Shown here in pieces: positions 45,283 to 54,473 of a DNA stretch of 64,000 bases. Source of the DNA: UBA2287 sp964479665 (lineage in GTDB: Bacteria > Bacteroidota > Bacteroidia > Bacteroidales > Tenuifilaceae); NCBI GenBank assembly GCA_964479665.1, contig CAYZNN010000007.1:40812-104811 (forward strand), in the 5' to 3' direction. The notes under the pieces are model-generated. The model worked only from the letters and a program-made list of their open reading frames with translations. It was not told where the DNA came from and ran no database searches. Within the stretch, counting starts at the first letter, position 1. Every line of letters starts with the position of its first letter. The position numbers and the translations under genes are program-made.

Positions 45283-46788
45283 TTACCCAATGTGCAAATA
45301 ATGGTGAACCAGTTTGGCAATTTCCTGGTTCTTGCCAAAAAGTTTTTCACTCATTCCCTTGTCATCGTAAGCCTTTAATTTCTTAATCTTACTATCGATC
45401 ATCCCGTTGGGAAATACCCCATTGGTTTCGAAAATAGCTCGTTTGGCTTCTAAAGCCTCAGCCGATTCGAAGCATGATGCTGGTAACTGCTTAAGGGTTG
45501 CGAGTTTCTCTTTAAATTCGGGTTTAAAAATGTTAACATCAACATAAAGTTTTTCAGCAATGTCGAGCGAGTTGGCAGAGTTTAGCCCATGAAGCGCACC
45601 AACTATCAGGCCAGCAACGGTTAGGTATACATCGGCAGAGCCGTCGGGAACTCGGAATTCGAAAGTTTGTTTCGATTCCCCTTGGGGCTGACAATTGCAG
45701 TCGGCTGGGTTTGCATCGTTAATCATGTTTCCAGCTCCCGACCAACCCAGTGGAACACGAATTACAACCGAACGGTTACGGTCGCCCCAGCAAATATTGG
45801 TAGGTGCCTCCTGGTGTGGAACTAACCGCAGGTACGAAGTAGGAATGGTATTACCGAAAGCAGTTAATCCACCGGCCACATCGAGAATGCCTGCAATCAT
45901 TTTTTTAGCCAAGGGACCAAGTTTGCCGTTTTCAATGAGCATATTTTTGCCATCCTTTTCAGCCAACATATGGAAGTGCATTCCACTGCCTGCCTTGCCT
46001 ACTGTAATTTTTGGGGCAAAACTAATGGTAACTCCATAGCGGTAACCCAAGTTGCGCAGAATCCACTTGGCAATTATCATATGTTCGGCAGCTTGCTCGG
46101 GGGCTGTGGGTAGAAATTCGATTTCGTGCTGCTCGTAGTAATAGTCATCGTCGGAGAAACAGCCCACTTCGGCGTGTCCGTACTTAATTTTTCCACCGGC
46201 TTTGGCAATTAATCTCAAAGCCTCTGCCCTTAGTTCACCAAACTTTGCGAAAGGCTCACTTGAATGGTAGCCCTTTTGATCGACTCCGGGGTATAGATCT
46301 TCCTTCTCGCAAATAACATAGTACTCTAATTCTCCAAGCGTTTTGAATTCAAGCCCGGTTTGCTTATGAAATTCCTCGTTCGCTTTACGAAGCACATATT
46401 CAGGGGCACTTTCAAGGGGTCTTCCTTCATTATTGTAGAAAGAGCAAAGTATGTCGAGTGTTGGAACTTCGGTAAATGGATTTACGAAAGCAGTACGATA
46501 CCGGGGAACCACATACAGGTCGCTGCTGCCTGCTTCAATAAACGAAAAAAGGCTGCTGCCATCCACCCTTTCGCCATGCGAAAGAACAGTGTCGAGATGG
46601 TCGCGTGAGGTTATAATGAAATTGAGGGTTTTAAGCCTACCATCTTCAGCAGCGTAACGAAAGTTTAGCATTTCAATGCTTTTATCCTCGCAGAAGCGAA
46701 TAATGTCGGCTTTGGTAAACTCACTTGCAGGCTTCTTCAGGTAACGAACCAACTCGTTAGGGTTCATCATAATTTCCGAGTCCTTCAT
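45283..46788 (-). CDS. Glutamine synthetase family protein
   Basis: 501 aa. Forms glutamine from glutamate, ammonia and ATP. Catalytic-domain motifs: GELEYYVICEKEDLYP (metal Glu), EVGCFSDDDYYYEQHEIEFLP (Glu residues for metal and substrate), GSGMHFHM (the GxGMHxH glutamate loop), and NRSVVIRVPLGW (ATP site). It is close in size to type I GlnA but lacks an obvious adenylylation Tyr motif, and the divergent N-terminal region makes subtype assignment uncertain. The start at 46788 (MKDSEIMMNPNEL) gives the natural N-terminus; the longer frame (46836) has an unlike sequence. Convergent with the cargo gene across a terminator. Confidence 0.88.
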   Translation of the reverse strand: MKDSEIMMNPNELVRYLKKPASEFTKADIIRFCEDKSIEMLNFRYAAEDGRLKTLNFIITSRDHLDTVLSHGERVDGSSLFSFIEAGSSDLYVVPRYRTAFVNPFTEVPTLDILCSFYNNEGRPLESAPEYVLRKANEEFHKQTGLEFKTLGELEYYVICEKEDLYPGVDQKGYHSSEPFAKFGELRAEALRLIAKAGGKIKYGHAEVGCFSDDDYYYEQHEIEFLPTAPEQAAEHMIIAKWILRNLGYRYGVTISFAPKITVGKAGSGMHFHMLAEKDGKNMLIENGKLGPLAKKMIAGILDVAGGLTAFGNTIPTSYLRLVPHQEAPTNICWGDRNRSVVIRVPLGWSGAGNMINDANPADCNCQPQGESKQTFEFRVPDGSADVYLTVAGLIVGALHGLNSANSLDIAEKLYVDVNIFKPEFKEKLATLKQLPASCFESAEALEAKRAIFETNGVFPNGMIDSKIKKLKAYDDKGMSEKLFGKNQEIAKLVHHYLHIG

Positions 46789-46903
46789 ATCGATTGTTTT
46801 TAAGTTTCTAAATGAAAAAAGTACGCAAAGCTGCAAAACTCTAATTTCAAAAGCAAGGTTTTAACAATGTTTCATAGCACATGCTGTTTAAAGTTTGAAA
46901 TCG

Positions 46904-46936
46904 ATTGCGAGTTGGATGAAGGTATTACTATTTTTG
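46904..46936 (+). promoter_or_regulatory. Candidate promoter for the DUF5686 gene
   Basis: ATTG (46904-46907), 21-nt spacer, TATTTTTG (46929-46936, full -7 match), 37 nt before the ATG at 46973. Confidence 0.45.
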
Positions 46937-46972
46937 TTCGACTTATTGAATGTTAATTAATAAATTAAAGGG

Positions 46973-49453
46973 ATGAAGTTCGTTTTTGTTTTGCTGTTTG
47001 TAGCCATTTCACAAGCGAGTTTTGCACAGTTCGTTCTTCGCGGACGTGTTGTGGATGGTGCAACTGGAAAGGCATTGCCTTTTGTAAATATTCTTTGGGG
47101 CGAGAAGGGGCAGGGGCTTTCGACCAATATCGATGGACAATTTGAGGTTTCAACCTTACAACCTCTGGCAAAAATTACTACCAGCTATGTGGGGTACTCC
47201 ACCGAAACGGTTAAAATAGATTTGAATAATTATACTCAACCCATATTGATTAAACTTACTGCCATTGCATATGCTATTGATGAGGTTGTTGTAACTCAGG
47301 GAAAGAACCCAGCGCATCGAATTATCGATTCGGTATATGCAAATAGGGCAAGGAACAATCCTGAAAATTTGGAATCGTTCATTTACAGGAGTTACAACAA
47401 AATGGCATTCAACTATCAGTTCGACTCGGTTTTTTACAGAACGCTTTTACCTAAAACTATGCCTGCTTTTGAAGTGAAGCAGAAGGTTGCCAATAGGCAA
47501 AGTCGGTTCGATTCGCTTATGAAAAGCGCCCCTTCAATAATAATGGAAACCGTTTCGGAACGTGTTTATAAAAAGCCCAACAGGAACCACGAAAAAGTAC
47601 TAGCTACCCGAATGACCGGCTATTCTGAACCCTATGCGGTGCTTTTGGCCACACAAATGCAGTCGTTCTCGTTCTATCCCGAAACTTTTACGCTCATGCA
47701 AAAAACCTTTGTTAGCCCTGTTAGTCGGAATGCAGTTACTAACTATTTATTTATACTCGATAAGCAGTATCTTAACGAATCTCTCGATACGATTTTTGTA
47801 ATTTCATTTAAGCCTCGCAAAAAAAGCAGCTTTGTTGGTTTAAAGGGTACCCTTTACATAAATTCCAATGGTTATGCCATTCAGAATGTGTTGGCCCAGC
47901 CCGACCAGCCATTGAATTTGCTATTCGATGCTAACATTGAGCAGCGTTACCACCTTGTTGATGGCCAACAGTGGTTCCCGTTAGAACTGAATATGGTGTT
48001 GAAGGTTTTTCCGAGCAGAGCCGGTATGGCCATGCCTTCTCGGTCAAAATTACCTCAGTACATGGTTGGTAGCGGAAAAACATACCTCTCACACATTCAA
48101 GTCAATCCCAATGTCGATACGGTTAAGTTCAGTCACGTTGAATTGGCTATGCATCCCAACATGTTCGGCCGTAGCGAATCCTTTTGGAATCAGTATCGAG
48201 TCGATAGCCTATCGGCTCAGGAACATCGATCGTATAGGGTGCTCGATAGTATAGGACAAGTTTACAAACTCGATAAAATTGGCCGCTTGCTATCATCTCT
48301 TGCAACCGGCAAACTCGATTTAGGTTATGTGGCGGTAGACCTTAACCGAATAGTGAACTACAATCTTTTTGAGGGATACAGGTTGGGCTTAGGCCTTGAA
48401 ACCGGCTCAAAGGTTTCGAAACGGTTTGCTATAGGTGGCTACTACGCCTATGGTTTCACCGATAAACGGGAAAAATATGGTGTGCATTCCCGCTTGGTTA
48501 TCGATAGCGAGAACCAAATTGAGGTTAATGCTTACCACCAGTCCGATGTGTTTGAGCCAGGAATCATTGCTTTTACAGGAACTAGATTAATGGCCAACCC
48601 CGATTTTGTAAGTAGCATGTTCAATAACAAGCGCGAATACATATCGAAATACGGTGGTAATTTCAGTTTTAGGTTCTTCAGAAAATTTCATGCAACAGCC
48701 TATTTAAATAGTAATTCATTTTCAATAAAATCTGGATTTGTATATGTCCCTGCCCCAGGCGATAGCCTTTACAATTATTCTGTTACCGAGGCTGGGATGA
48801 AATTGAGAATTGTTTGGAACGAAAGTTTTGCCCAGTCGGCTTGGGGTATCCTGCCAATTTCTACAGGAAATCCGGCACTTTGGATAAATTACGCCAGGGG
48901 CATTAATGCATTTGGGGCAAACATTGAGTACTCTCGAATAGAACTTCGATACAGGCATGTGTTCGATAATCCCAAGTTCGGAAAAACCCAGTTGGTGGTC
49001 ATTGGAGGCGCAATTCAGGGCAATGTGCCCATTTCGCTCCTTTACTTTGGCCGGGGTAGCCGGCTCGCAATGGTGCTCGATGGGGTTGAGTCGTTCAACA
49101 CCATGCCACCAGGTACTTATGTAGCTAACCGTTTTGCTAGTATTTTTTTTTCGCACCGCTTCTTACCAATGTTTCGAAATTTGCAAGGAAAAAAATTTAA
49201 TCCACGCTTGGGCATTGTGCAACGATTCATAATTGGCTATAAACCACATAGTTACGTTCACAACCAGCAACCCTTTCAGTTATTAGGATTAAGCAGAGGC
49301 TATTGGGAGCATGGGATTCAGATTGTCGACGTTATTAGAACCCCATTTGCGGCCTATGGCATAGGTTGTTCATACGGAACTGGGTACCATACTAGTCCCA
49401 ATTGGAAAAAGAATATTGCCTTTAGTATGAATTTCACATTCGTTTTTCAGTAG
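46973..49453 (+). CDS. DUF5686 outer-membrane protein with a carboxypeptidase-regulatory-like domain
   Basis: 826 aa. Signal peptide of 19 residues (MKFVFVLLFVAISQASFAQ), then a CarboxypepD_reg-like domain (about 20-105: LRGRVVDGATGKALPFVNI, GYSTETVKI), then the large DUF5686 region with a C-terminal beta-rich, barrel-like part ending in FTFVFQ. The final Phe-x-Phe-Gln fits an outer-membrane barrel end. The family is common in Bacteroidota, with no assigned function; the N-terminal domain is the same kind as in TonB-dependent receptors (SusC), but the plug domain is missing. It has its own promoter. No partner gene is obvious. Confidence 0.9.
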   Translation: MKFVFVLLFVAISQASFAQFVLRGRVVDGATGKALPFVNILWGEKGQGLSTNIDGQFEVSTLQPLAKITTSYVGYSTETVKIDLNNYTQPILIKLTAIAYAIDEVVVTQGKNPAHRIIDSVYANRARNNPENLESFIYRSYNKMAFNYQFDSVFYRTLLPKTMPAFEVKQKVANRQSRFDSLMKSAPSIIMETVSERVYKKPNRNHEKVLATRMTGYSEPYAVLLATQMQSFSFYPETFTLMQKTFVSPVSRNAVTNYLFILDKQYLNESLDTIFVISFKPRKKSSFVGLKGTLYINSNGYAIQNVLAQPDQPLNLLFDANIEQRYHLVDGQQWFPLELNMVLKVFPSRAGMAMPSRSKLPQYMVGSGKTYLSHIQVNPNVDTVKFSHVELAMHPNMFGRSESFWNQYRVDSLSAQEHRSYRVLDSIGQVYKLDKIGRLLSSLATGKLDLGYVAVDLNRIVNYNLFEGYRLGLGLETGSKVSKRFAIGGYYAYGFTDKREKYGVHSRLVIDSENQIEVNAYHQSDVFEPGIIAFTGTRLMANPDFVSSMFNNKREYISKYGGNFSFRFFRKFHATAYLNSNSFSIKSGFVYVPAPGDSLYNYSVTEAGMKLRIVWNESFAQSAWGILPISTGNPALWINYARGINAFGANIEYSRIELRYRHVFDNPKFGKTQLVVIGGAIQGNVPISLLYFGRGSRLAMVLDGVESFNTMPPGTYVANRFASIFFSHRFLPMFRNLQGKKFNPRLGIVQRFIIGYKPHSYVHNQQPFQLLGLSRGYWEHGIQIVDVIRTPFAAYGIGCSYGTGYHTSPNWKKNIAFSMNFTFVFQ

Positions 49454-49586
49454 ATAGCAGATTGCGTTTTTTTAATTTGCTTTGCTTTATTAATAGTTTG
49501 TTTTTATACTTTTCTTTTTGATTTTTTTTGCTCGCAACAAATTATTATTTAACGAATTGCAACATTATTATTCGCGATATGTTACA

Positions 49587-49594
49587 TAATTTTG
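49587..49594 (+). promoter_or_regulatory. Possible -7 element upstream of the histidine kinase gene
   Basis: TAATTTTG, a full -7 match, about 85 nt before the start codon at 49679; the -33 position has only ATTA. Confidence 0.3.
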
Positions 49595-49678
49595 GCAAGG
49601 GAACAACTTAATGTATAACTCTACGTAACATTATTCAAAGTCTCTTCTTTATTCTTACCCTTCTGTTGATAGAATATT

Positions 49679-51805
49679 ATGGAAATTAATTACATAGTCC
49701 TTCTTTTGCTTGCCATATCGATTGTAATGGGTGTGCTGGTTGTATACACATGGCGCCGAAGGTACATGCTCAATAGTGTTTCCATTGCGGGTTTGCTACT
49801 ATCTATTGCCATATGGACCTTTGCTGCTTCGCTCGAACTGGTTGCTATCGATATTCACGATAAAAGGCTTTTTACCGTTTTCTGCTACATTGGCATTGTT
49901 ACATTACCGGTATTCTTCTTCTTTTTTGCCTCGGAGTACACCAATACTCAAATTCCTAAGTTAAAAGTGGCCAGAATTGCTGCTTGGGTATTGCCAACTA
50001 TTACTTTTGTAATTGTAGCTACCAATCGATATCATGGTTTATTCTACCGAACTAGTGAACTCCGTTATATTGGTTCCTTTGCATACAACCATATTGAATA
50101 TGGATTTTGGTGGTGGATTCACGTTACTTACTCATACTCGCTTATTATTGCCGGAATAGTTCTGTTTTTTCTTGCCATTCCAGGTTCTGTTTCCCGGCAG
50201 AGAGGTCAAATACTTGTTCTCCTTTTTGCATCAATTATTCCTTTTGTTGGGAATGTAGCCTACTTACTGGGGTTTAAACCCTTTGGTTTTGTTGATATTA
50301 CCCCTATTACATTTGCTGTTACGGGTACACTTTTCTTTCGGGGGTTGTACCATAATAAAATGAACTTTAGGCCAATTGCTCTCGAAACCCTATTTAATAG
50401 CATGCCCGATGGCATTTTAGTGCTCGACAACTCGAACCAACTCACAGAGGCCAATGCTACAGCCCGAAGCATTTTCTGTAAAAATTCCAGCGACTATTTA
50501 CCCGAAAAGGTGCTCGAACATCTCGTAATCCCTTTAAAATTAACCCAAAAGCAAGAAATTAGTACTGAATTCGCTATAAGCGGTAATACTTTTAGCATTC
50601 AGGTTAAGCCCATTGTCGATTACCGATCGAAATCGCTTGGCAAAATTGTTATTCTCAGAAACGTTAGCGAGAAACTTAAAACGCAGAAAGAACTATTTGC
50701 TGCTCAAAACCGCCTGGCCCTTGCCACAAAAGTGGCCGGAATCGATCCTTGGGAAAACAACTTTAGCACAGGTCAAAGCGTTGGAGGAGAACAAATTTAT
50801 ATTGAGTTAGGTTACAGCGTGGCAGAGGTTCCGCAAACTCTCGAGCAAATTTTTTCTATAATACACCCCGACGATTTACCCGACGTTAAAAGCAAGCTAA
50901 TTTCGCATTTAAACGGAAAAACAAATTTTTATACAGCCGATTTTCGCATGCGAAATAAGTGGGGCGAATACCGATGGATTGCAAACTACGGCATGGTGTC
51001 GGAACGCAACGAAGAGGGCAAGGCTTTACGTATGGTTGGCCTCTCAATGAATATAAATGAGCGAAAGAAAGACGAGGAGCGAATAAAGAGGCAGAACGAG
51101 GAACTTGTTAAAACCAATACCGAAAAGGATAAGTTTTTTTCAATCATTGCACATGACCTGAAGGGACCCTTTCAGGGTTTTATTGGGCTCACCGAATTGC
51201 TCACCGAGCAAGGAGTAAAAATGAAACCCAACGAGCTAATGGGTTTAACCAAAACCCTCCAGGATACTGCAAAAAATATTTACGAGCTGCTCGAAAACCT
51301 CCTAGGATGGGCCATGATAAAAAGGGGGCGCAAAGTTTTCAAACCCGAAAAGATTTTATTGCTACCTGTTGTTCAATCGGTTATTGAACTTCTGAACCCT
51401 CAGATAAATGCAAAAAACCATCGGGTTGCTGTGAATGTGATTTCCGAAACCGAGCTCCTTGCCGATAAGGAAAGCGTTCGAACCGTTTTTCGAAACATTA
51501 TTTCCAATGCCATAAAGTTTACACCCAATGGCGGAACCATTACAATTGCTCAAAACGGAGTGGATAAAGGCTATCTAATTGTTCGTATTGCCGACAGTGG
51601 CATTGGAATGCCACCCGAAATACGCGAAAATCTTTTTAATGTTTCTGCCAAAATATCGCGCATGGGAACCAATAACGAGCCAAGTACTGGATTGGGACTT
51701 ATTTTATGCAGAGAGTTAATAGAGAAGCATGGTGGTAGAATTTGGGTTGAAAGCGAAGCTGCAAAAGGCTCCGTATTCTGGTTCACAATACCAGTTGCTG
51801 TTTAA
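49679..51805 (+). CDS. 7TM sensor histidine kinase with PAS domains
   Basis: 708 aa. Residues about 1-225 form seven membrane helices of the histidine-kinase 7TM N-terminal region type. Two PAS-like domains follow (FNSMPDGILVLDNSNQLTEA; and a PAS/PAC with IIHPDDLPDVKSKL and WGEYRWIANYGM), then a coiled coil and the HisKA segment FFSIIAHDLKGPFQGF with phospho-accepting His492. The ATP-binding domain has N box (NIISNAIKFTPNGG), G1 (IADSGIGMP) and G2 (STGLGLILCREL). No receiver domain is present. It is followed after 21 nt by the frameshifted hybrid kinase, probably in one transcript, suggesting a phosphorelay, but no separate response regulator is seen nearby. Confidence 0.92.
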   Translation: MEINYIVLLLLAISIVMGVLVVYTWRRRYMLNSVSIAGLLLSIAIWTFAASLELVAIDIHDKRLFTVFCYIGIVTLPVFFFFFASEYTNTQIPKLKVARIAAWVLPTITFVIVATNRYHGLFYRTSELRYIGSFAYNHIEYGFWWWIHVTYSYSLIIAGIVLFFLAIPGSVSRQRGQILVLLFASIIPFVGNVAYLLGFKPFGFVDITPITFAVTGTLFFRGLYHNKMNFRPIALETLFNSMPDGILVLDNSNQLTEANATARSIFCKNSSDYLPEKVLEHLVIPLKLTQKQEISTEFAISGNTFSIQVKPIVDYRSKSLGKIVILRNVSEKLKTQKELFAAQNRLALATKVAGIDPWENNFSTGQSVGGEQIYIELGYSVAEVPQTLEQIFSIIHPDDLPDVKSKLISHLNGKTNFYTADFRMRNKWGEYRWIANYGMVSERNEEGKALRMVGLSMNINERKKDEERIKRQNEELVKTNTEKDKFFSIIAHDLKGPFQGFIGLTELLTEQGVKMKPNELMGLTKTLQDTAKNIYELLENLLGWAMIKRGRKVFKPEKILLLPVVQSVIELLNPQINAKNHRVAVNVISETELLADKESVRTVFRNIISNAIKFTPNGGTITIAQNGVDKGYLIVRIADSGIGMPPEIRENLFNVSAKISRMGTNNEPSTGLGLILCRELIEKHGGRIWVESEAAKGSVFWFTIPVAV

Positions 51806-51826
51806 TTTTAACATGGTATTGTGCTT

Positions 51827-54471
51827 ATGAAAATCAATGTTTTTCAAGTTCAGGTAAATTTCCGCTCACAAGAATTCGCTCCTCTTGGGCACGACCTTTT
51901 CCATTACTTAGGCTACCAGAATGGAAATGAAGGATCAAATTCGTTCAAAAGCCTCATACATCCCGACGATTTAAAGTTGCTTGCAAACCTTAACTATACA
52001 TCTGGCCATGAACCCCTAAGGCTTAAGAGGCAGAACGAAAGTTGGGCTGGTTTTATTCCAAAATTATTACCTAGTAGTACAAGCACAGAATCCAACGAAT
52101 ATCCTCAATCCCTTCTATTAATTGAAGTGGATAAGGATAAACCTAATGTGAATATTGCCGACGAGCGCTTTAGGTCAATAATTGAATTAGCTGTTGATGG
52201 TATTATATTGGGCGATCCGAAAGGGAATGTTTACGAGGTTAATGCTCGTTTCCTCGAAATTTGTGGCCTAAAACGCGAAGATGTACTAGGATTTCCCATT
52301 AGTAAATTTTTTACCAGCGAATCGCTTAATGCGAAACCATTGCGTTTCGATTTGTTAAAGGAGGGAAAAACGATTGTTAATGAGCGCGATTTGATTCGGG
52401 TCGATGGGAGTATAGCCCATATTGAAATGCATTCCAAAATGATGCCCGACGGATCGTACCAATCAATAGTTCGCGATGTTACCGACCGCAAGCGGGCAGA
52501 ACTCATTTTGCGCAGAAGCGAAGAGCGTTTCCGATTAGTTCTTGAAGCTACCGGAGTGTCTATTTGGGACTGGGATATCCTTTCAAAAAAATATTCTTTA
52601 GCAACGAATTCTATACCATGCTGGGTTACGAACCCCTCGAGCTGGAGCCATCCATCGATATGTGGCGCAGCTTGGTTCACCCCGACGACACAAAGTGGGT
52701 TGAAACCCTATTGGTTAAGTATGTTAATGAGAAACTGAGCGTTTTCGATCTCGACTATCGATTGCAACATAAAAACGGAAGTTGGGTTTGGGTTCGGGCA
52801 AATGGTAGGGTTACCGAGGTTGATTCGGACGATAATCCCACACGAATTATTGGAACCCACTCCAATATAACAGAAAAGAAGCTTGCTGAGGAGAATCTTA
52901 AGCTCGAACGAGCTTACTTCGAGCAACTTTTCGAAAGTTCGCCCGAGGGCATTGCGGTGCTCGATATTAGCGATAGGGTAGTTAAGTGCAACCGCGAATT
53001 CACCCGAATGTTTGGTTATTCAATTCAGGAAGCACGTGGCAAACTCATTAACGAACTGATTGTTCCCACAACCCTGTTGGATGAAGGCTTGTCGCTTACA
53101 CAAGCAGTGGCTCGTGGCGAGCAAATTGCGCATGAGTCGGTTCGAAAACGCAAAGATGGGAGCCTAATCCATGTTTCAATTCTTGGTAAACCAATACTTT
53201 TTGAGGGTGGCAACATGGCGGTATATGGTATTTACAGAGATATAACCGATAGGAGAAAAGTAGAGGAGCAGTTGGCCCAAAAAACAACCGAACTGGAGCA
53301 GCAGAATATCGAGTACAAAAAGTTGAATGAAGAACTGGTTCTTGCCAAAGAGAAGGCCGAGGAGAGCGATCGCCTTAAGTCAGCGTTCCTGGCCAACATG
53401 AGCCATGAAATTCGCACTCCCATGAATGGCATTATTGGATTTACTCAATTGCTATTAAGAAATGTTGGAACTGCTGAGGAGCGAGAGCAGTACCTTAAAG
53501 TTATTGAGCATTGTGGAAACCAACTGTTAGTTTTAATAAACGACCTGATTGATATTTCGAAAATTGAAGCAAATCAAATTTCAATAACCGAAAGCGAAGT
53601 TTTTTTAAATCAGGTAATCAGCAAGCAGTTCCAGCTCTTTAAGCCAAAGGCCCTGAATTTGGGGCTAACAATTGAGTACGAATGTGGTCTGGGCGAATCT
53701 GAAAGCCACATATTAGCCGACTCCAACCGAATTCAGCAAGTGGTTGGAAACCTAATAGGCAACGCCCTCAAATTCACACCTAATGGTAGTGTTAAGTTTG
53801 GTTACGAGGTTTGGGGCAGTTCCCTCCGTTTTTATGTTACCGATTCGGGGATTGGAATTCCAAAAGAATACCACGAGTCCATTTTCGATCGGTTCCATCA
53901 GGTTTACACTCACCTAACCGACCACGCAGGTGGTACGGGTTTAGGTCTGGCTATTTCTAAAGCATTGGTTACGAAGATGGGAGGGGCCATTTGGGTCGAA
54001 TCCCAACCGAATCGGGGTTCTACATTCTTTTTTACTATTCCTTACAAGCCCGTCCATAGGTTCACACTCGTCAACAGCATTGAGACTCCCATTACGCATA
54101 ACAAACCAATTGTTAAATACATACTGGTTGTTGAAGATGATGAGTACAATTACCTTTATTTGAATGAGTTGCTTGTTGCAATGGGTATAAATGTGGTTTG
54201 GTCAACCAATGGCTTAAAAGCAATTGAAACTTTAAAGCAGCAAACAGATATCGATGCAGTACTTCTCGACCTGAAAATGCCAATAATGGATGGTTTTGAA
54301 GTAGCAAAAAGAATAAGAGAGTTTAATACACAAATACCTATCATTGCTCAAACAGCCTACGCTTTTGCAAGCGACAGAGAAAAAGCCCTAGAGGCAGGGT
54401 GTAACGATTATATAGCGAAACCCATCGATAGCAATGAACTGCACAGTTTGTTGCTAAAACACTTAGGTTAA
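51827..54471 (+). CDS. Hybrid histidine kinase with four PAS-like domains, split by a -1 frame change
   Basis: One protein of about 881 aa in two frames. The first frame (from ATG 51827 or GTG 51821, to 52738) carries a degenerate PAS-like lead, a PAS domain (FRSIIELAVDGIILGDPKGN) and the beginning of another; the second (open from 52564, through 54471) carries the rest of that PAS domain, a PAS/PAC, a coiled coil, HisKA (ANMSHEIRTPMNG, His codon 53404-53406), HATPase (GGTGLGLAISKAL) and a receiver (VVEDDE, LLDLKMPIMDG, Asp codon 54268-54270). The frames join at A7 (52585-52591), in the codon order TCA AAA AAA, matching the -1 slippery heptamer A AAA AAA. Slipping back gives SKKIFFSNEFYTML, which restores a normal PAS. 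A lost A gives the same product, so error or mutation is equally possible. Convergent with the permease gene, 2 nt apart. Confidence 0.88.
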
Positions 54472-54473
54472 AA

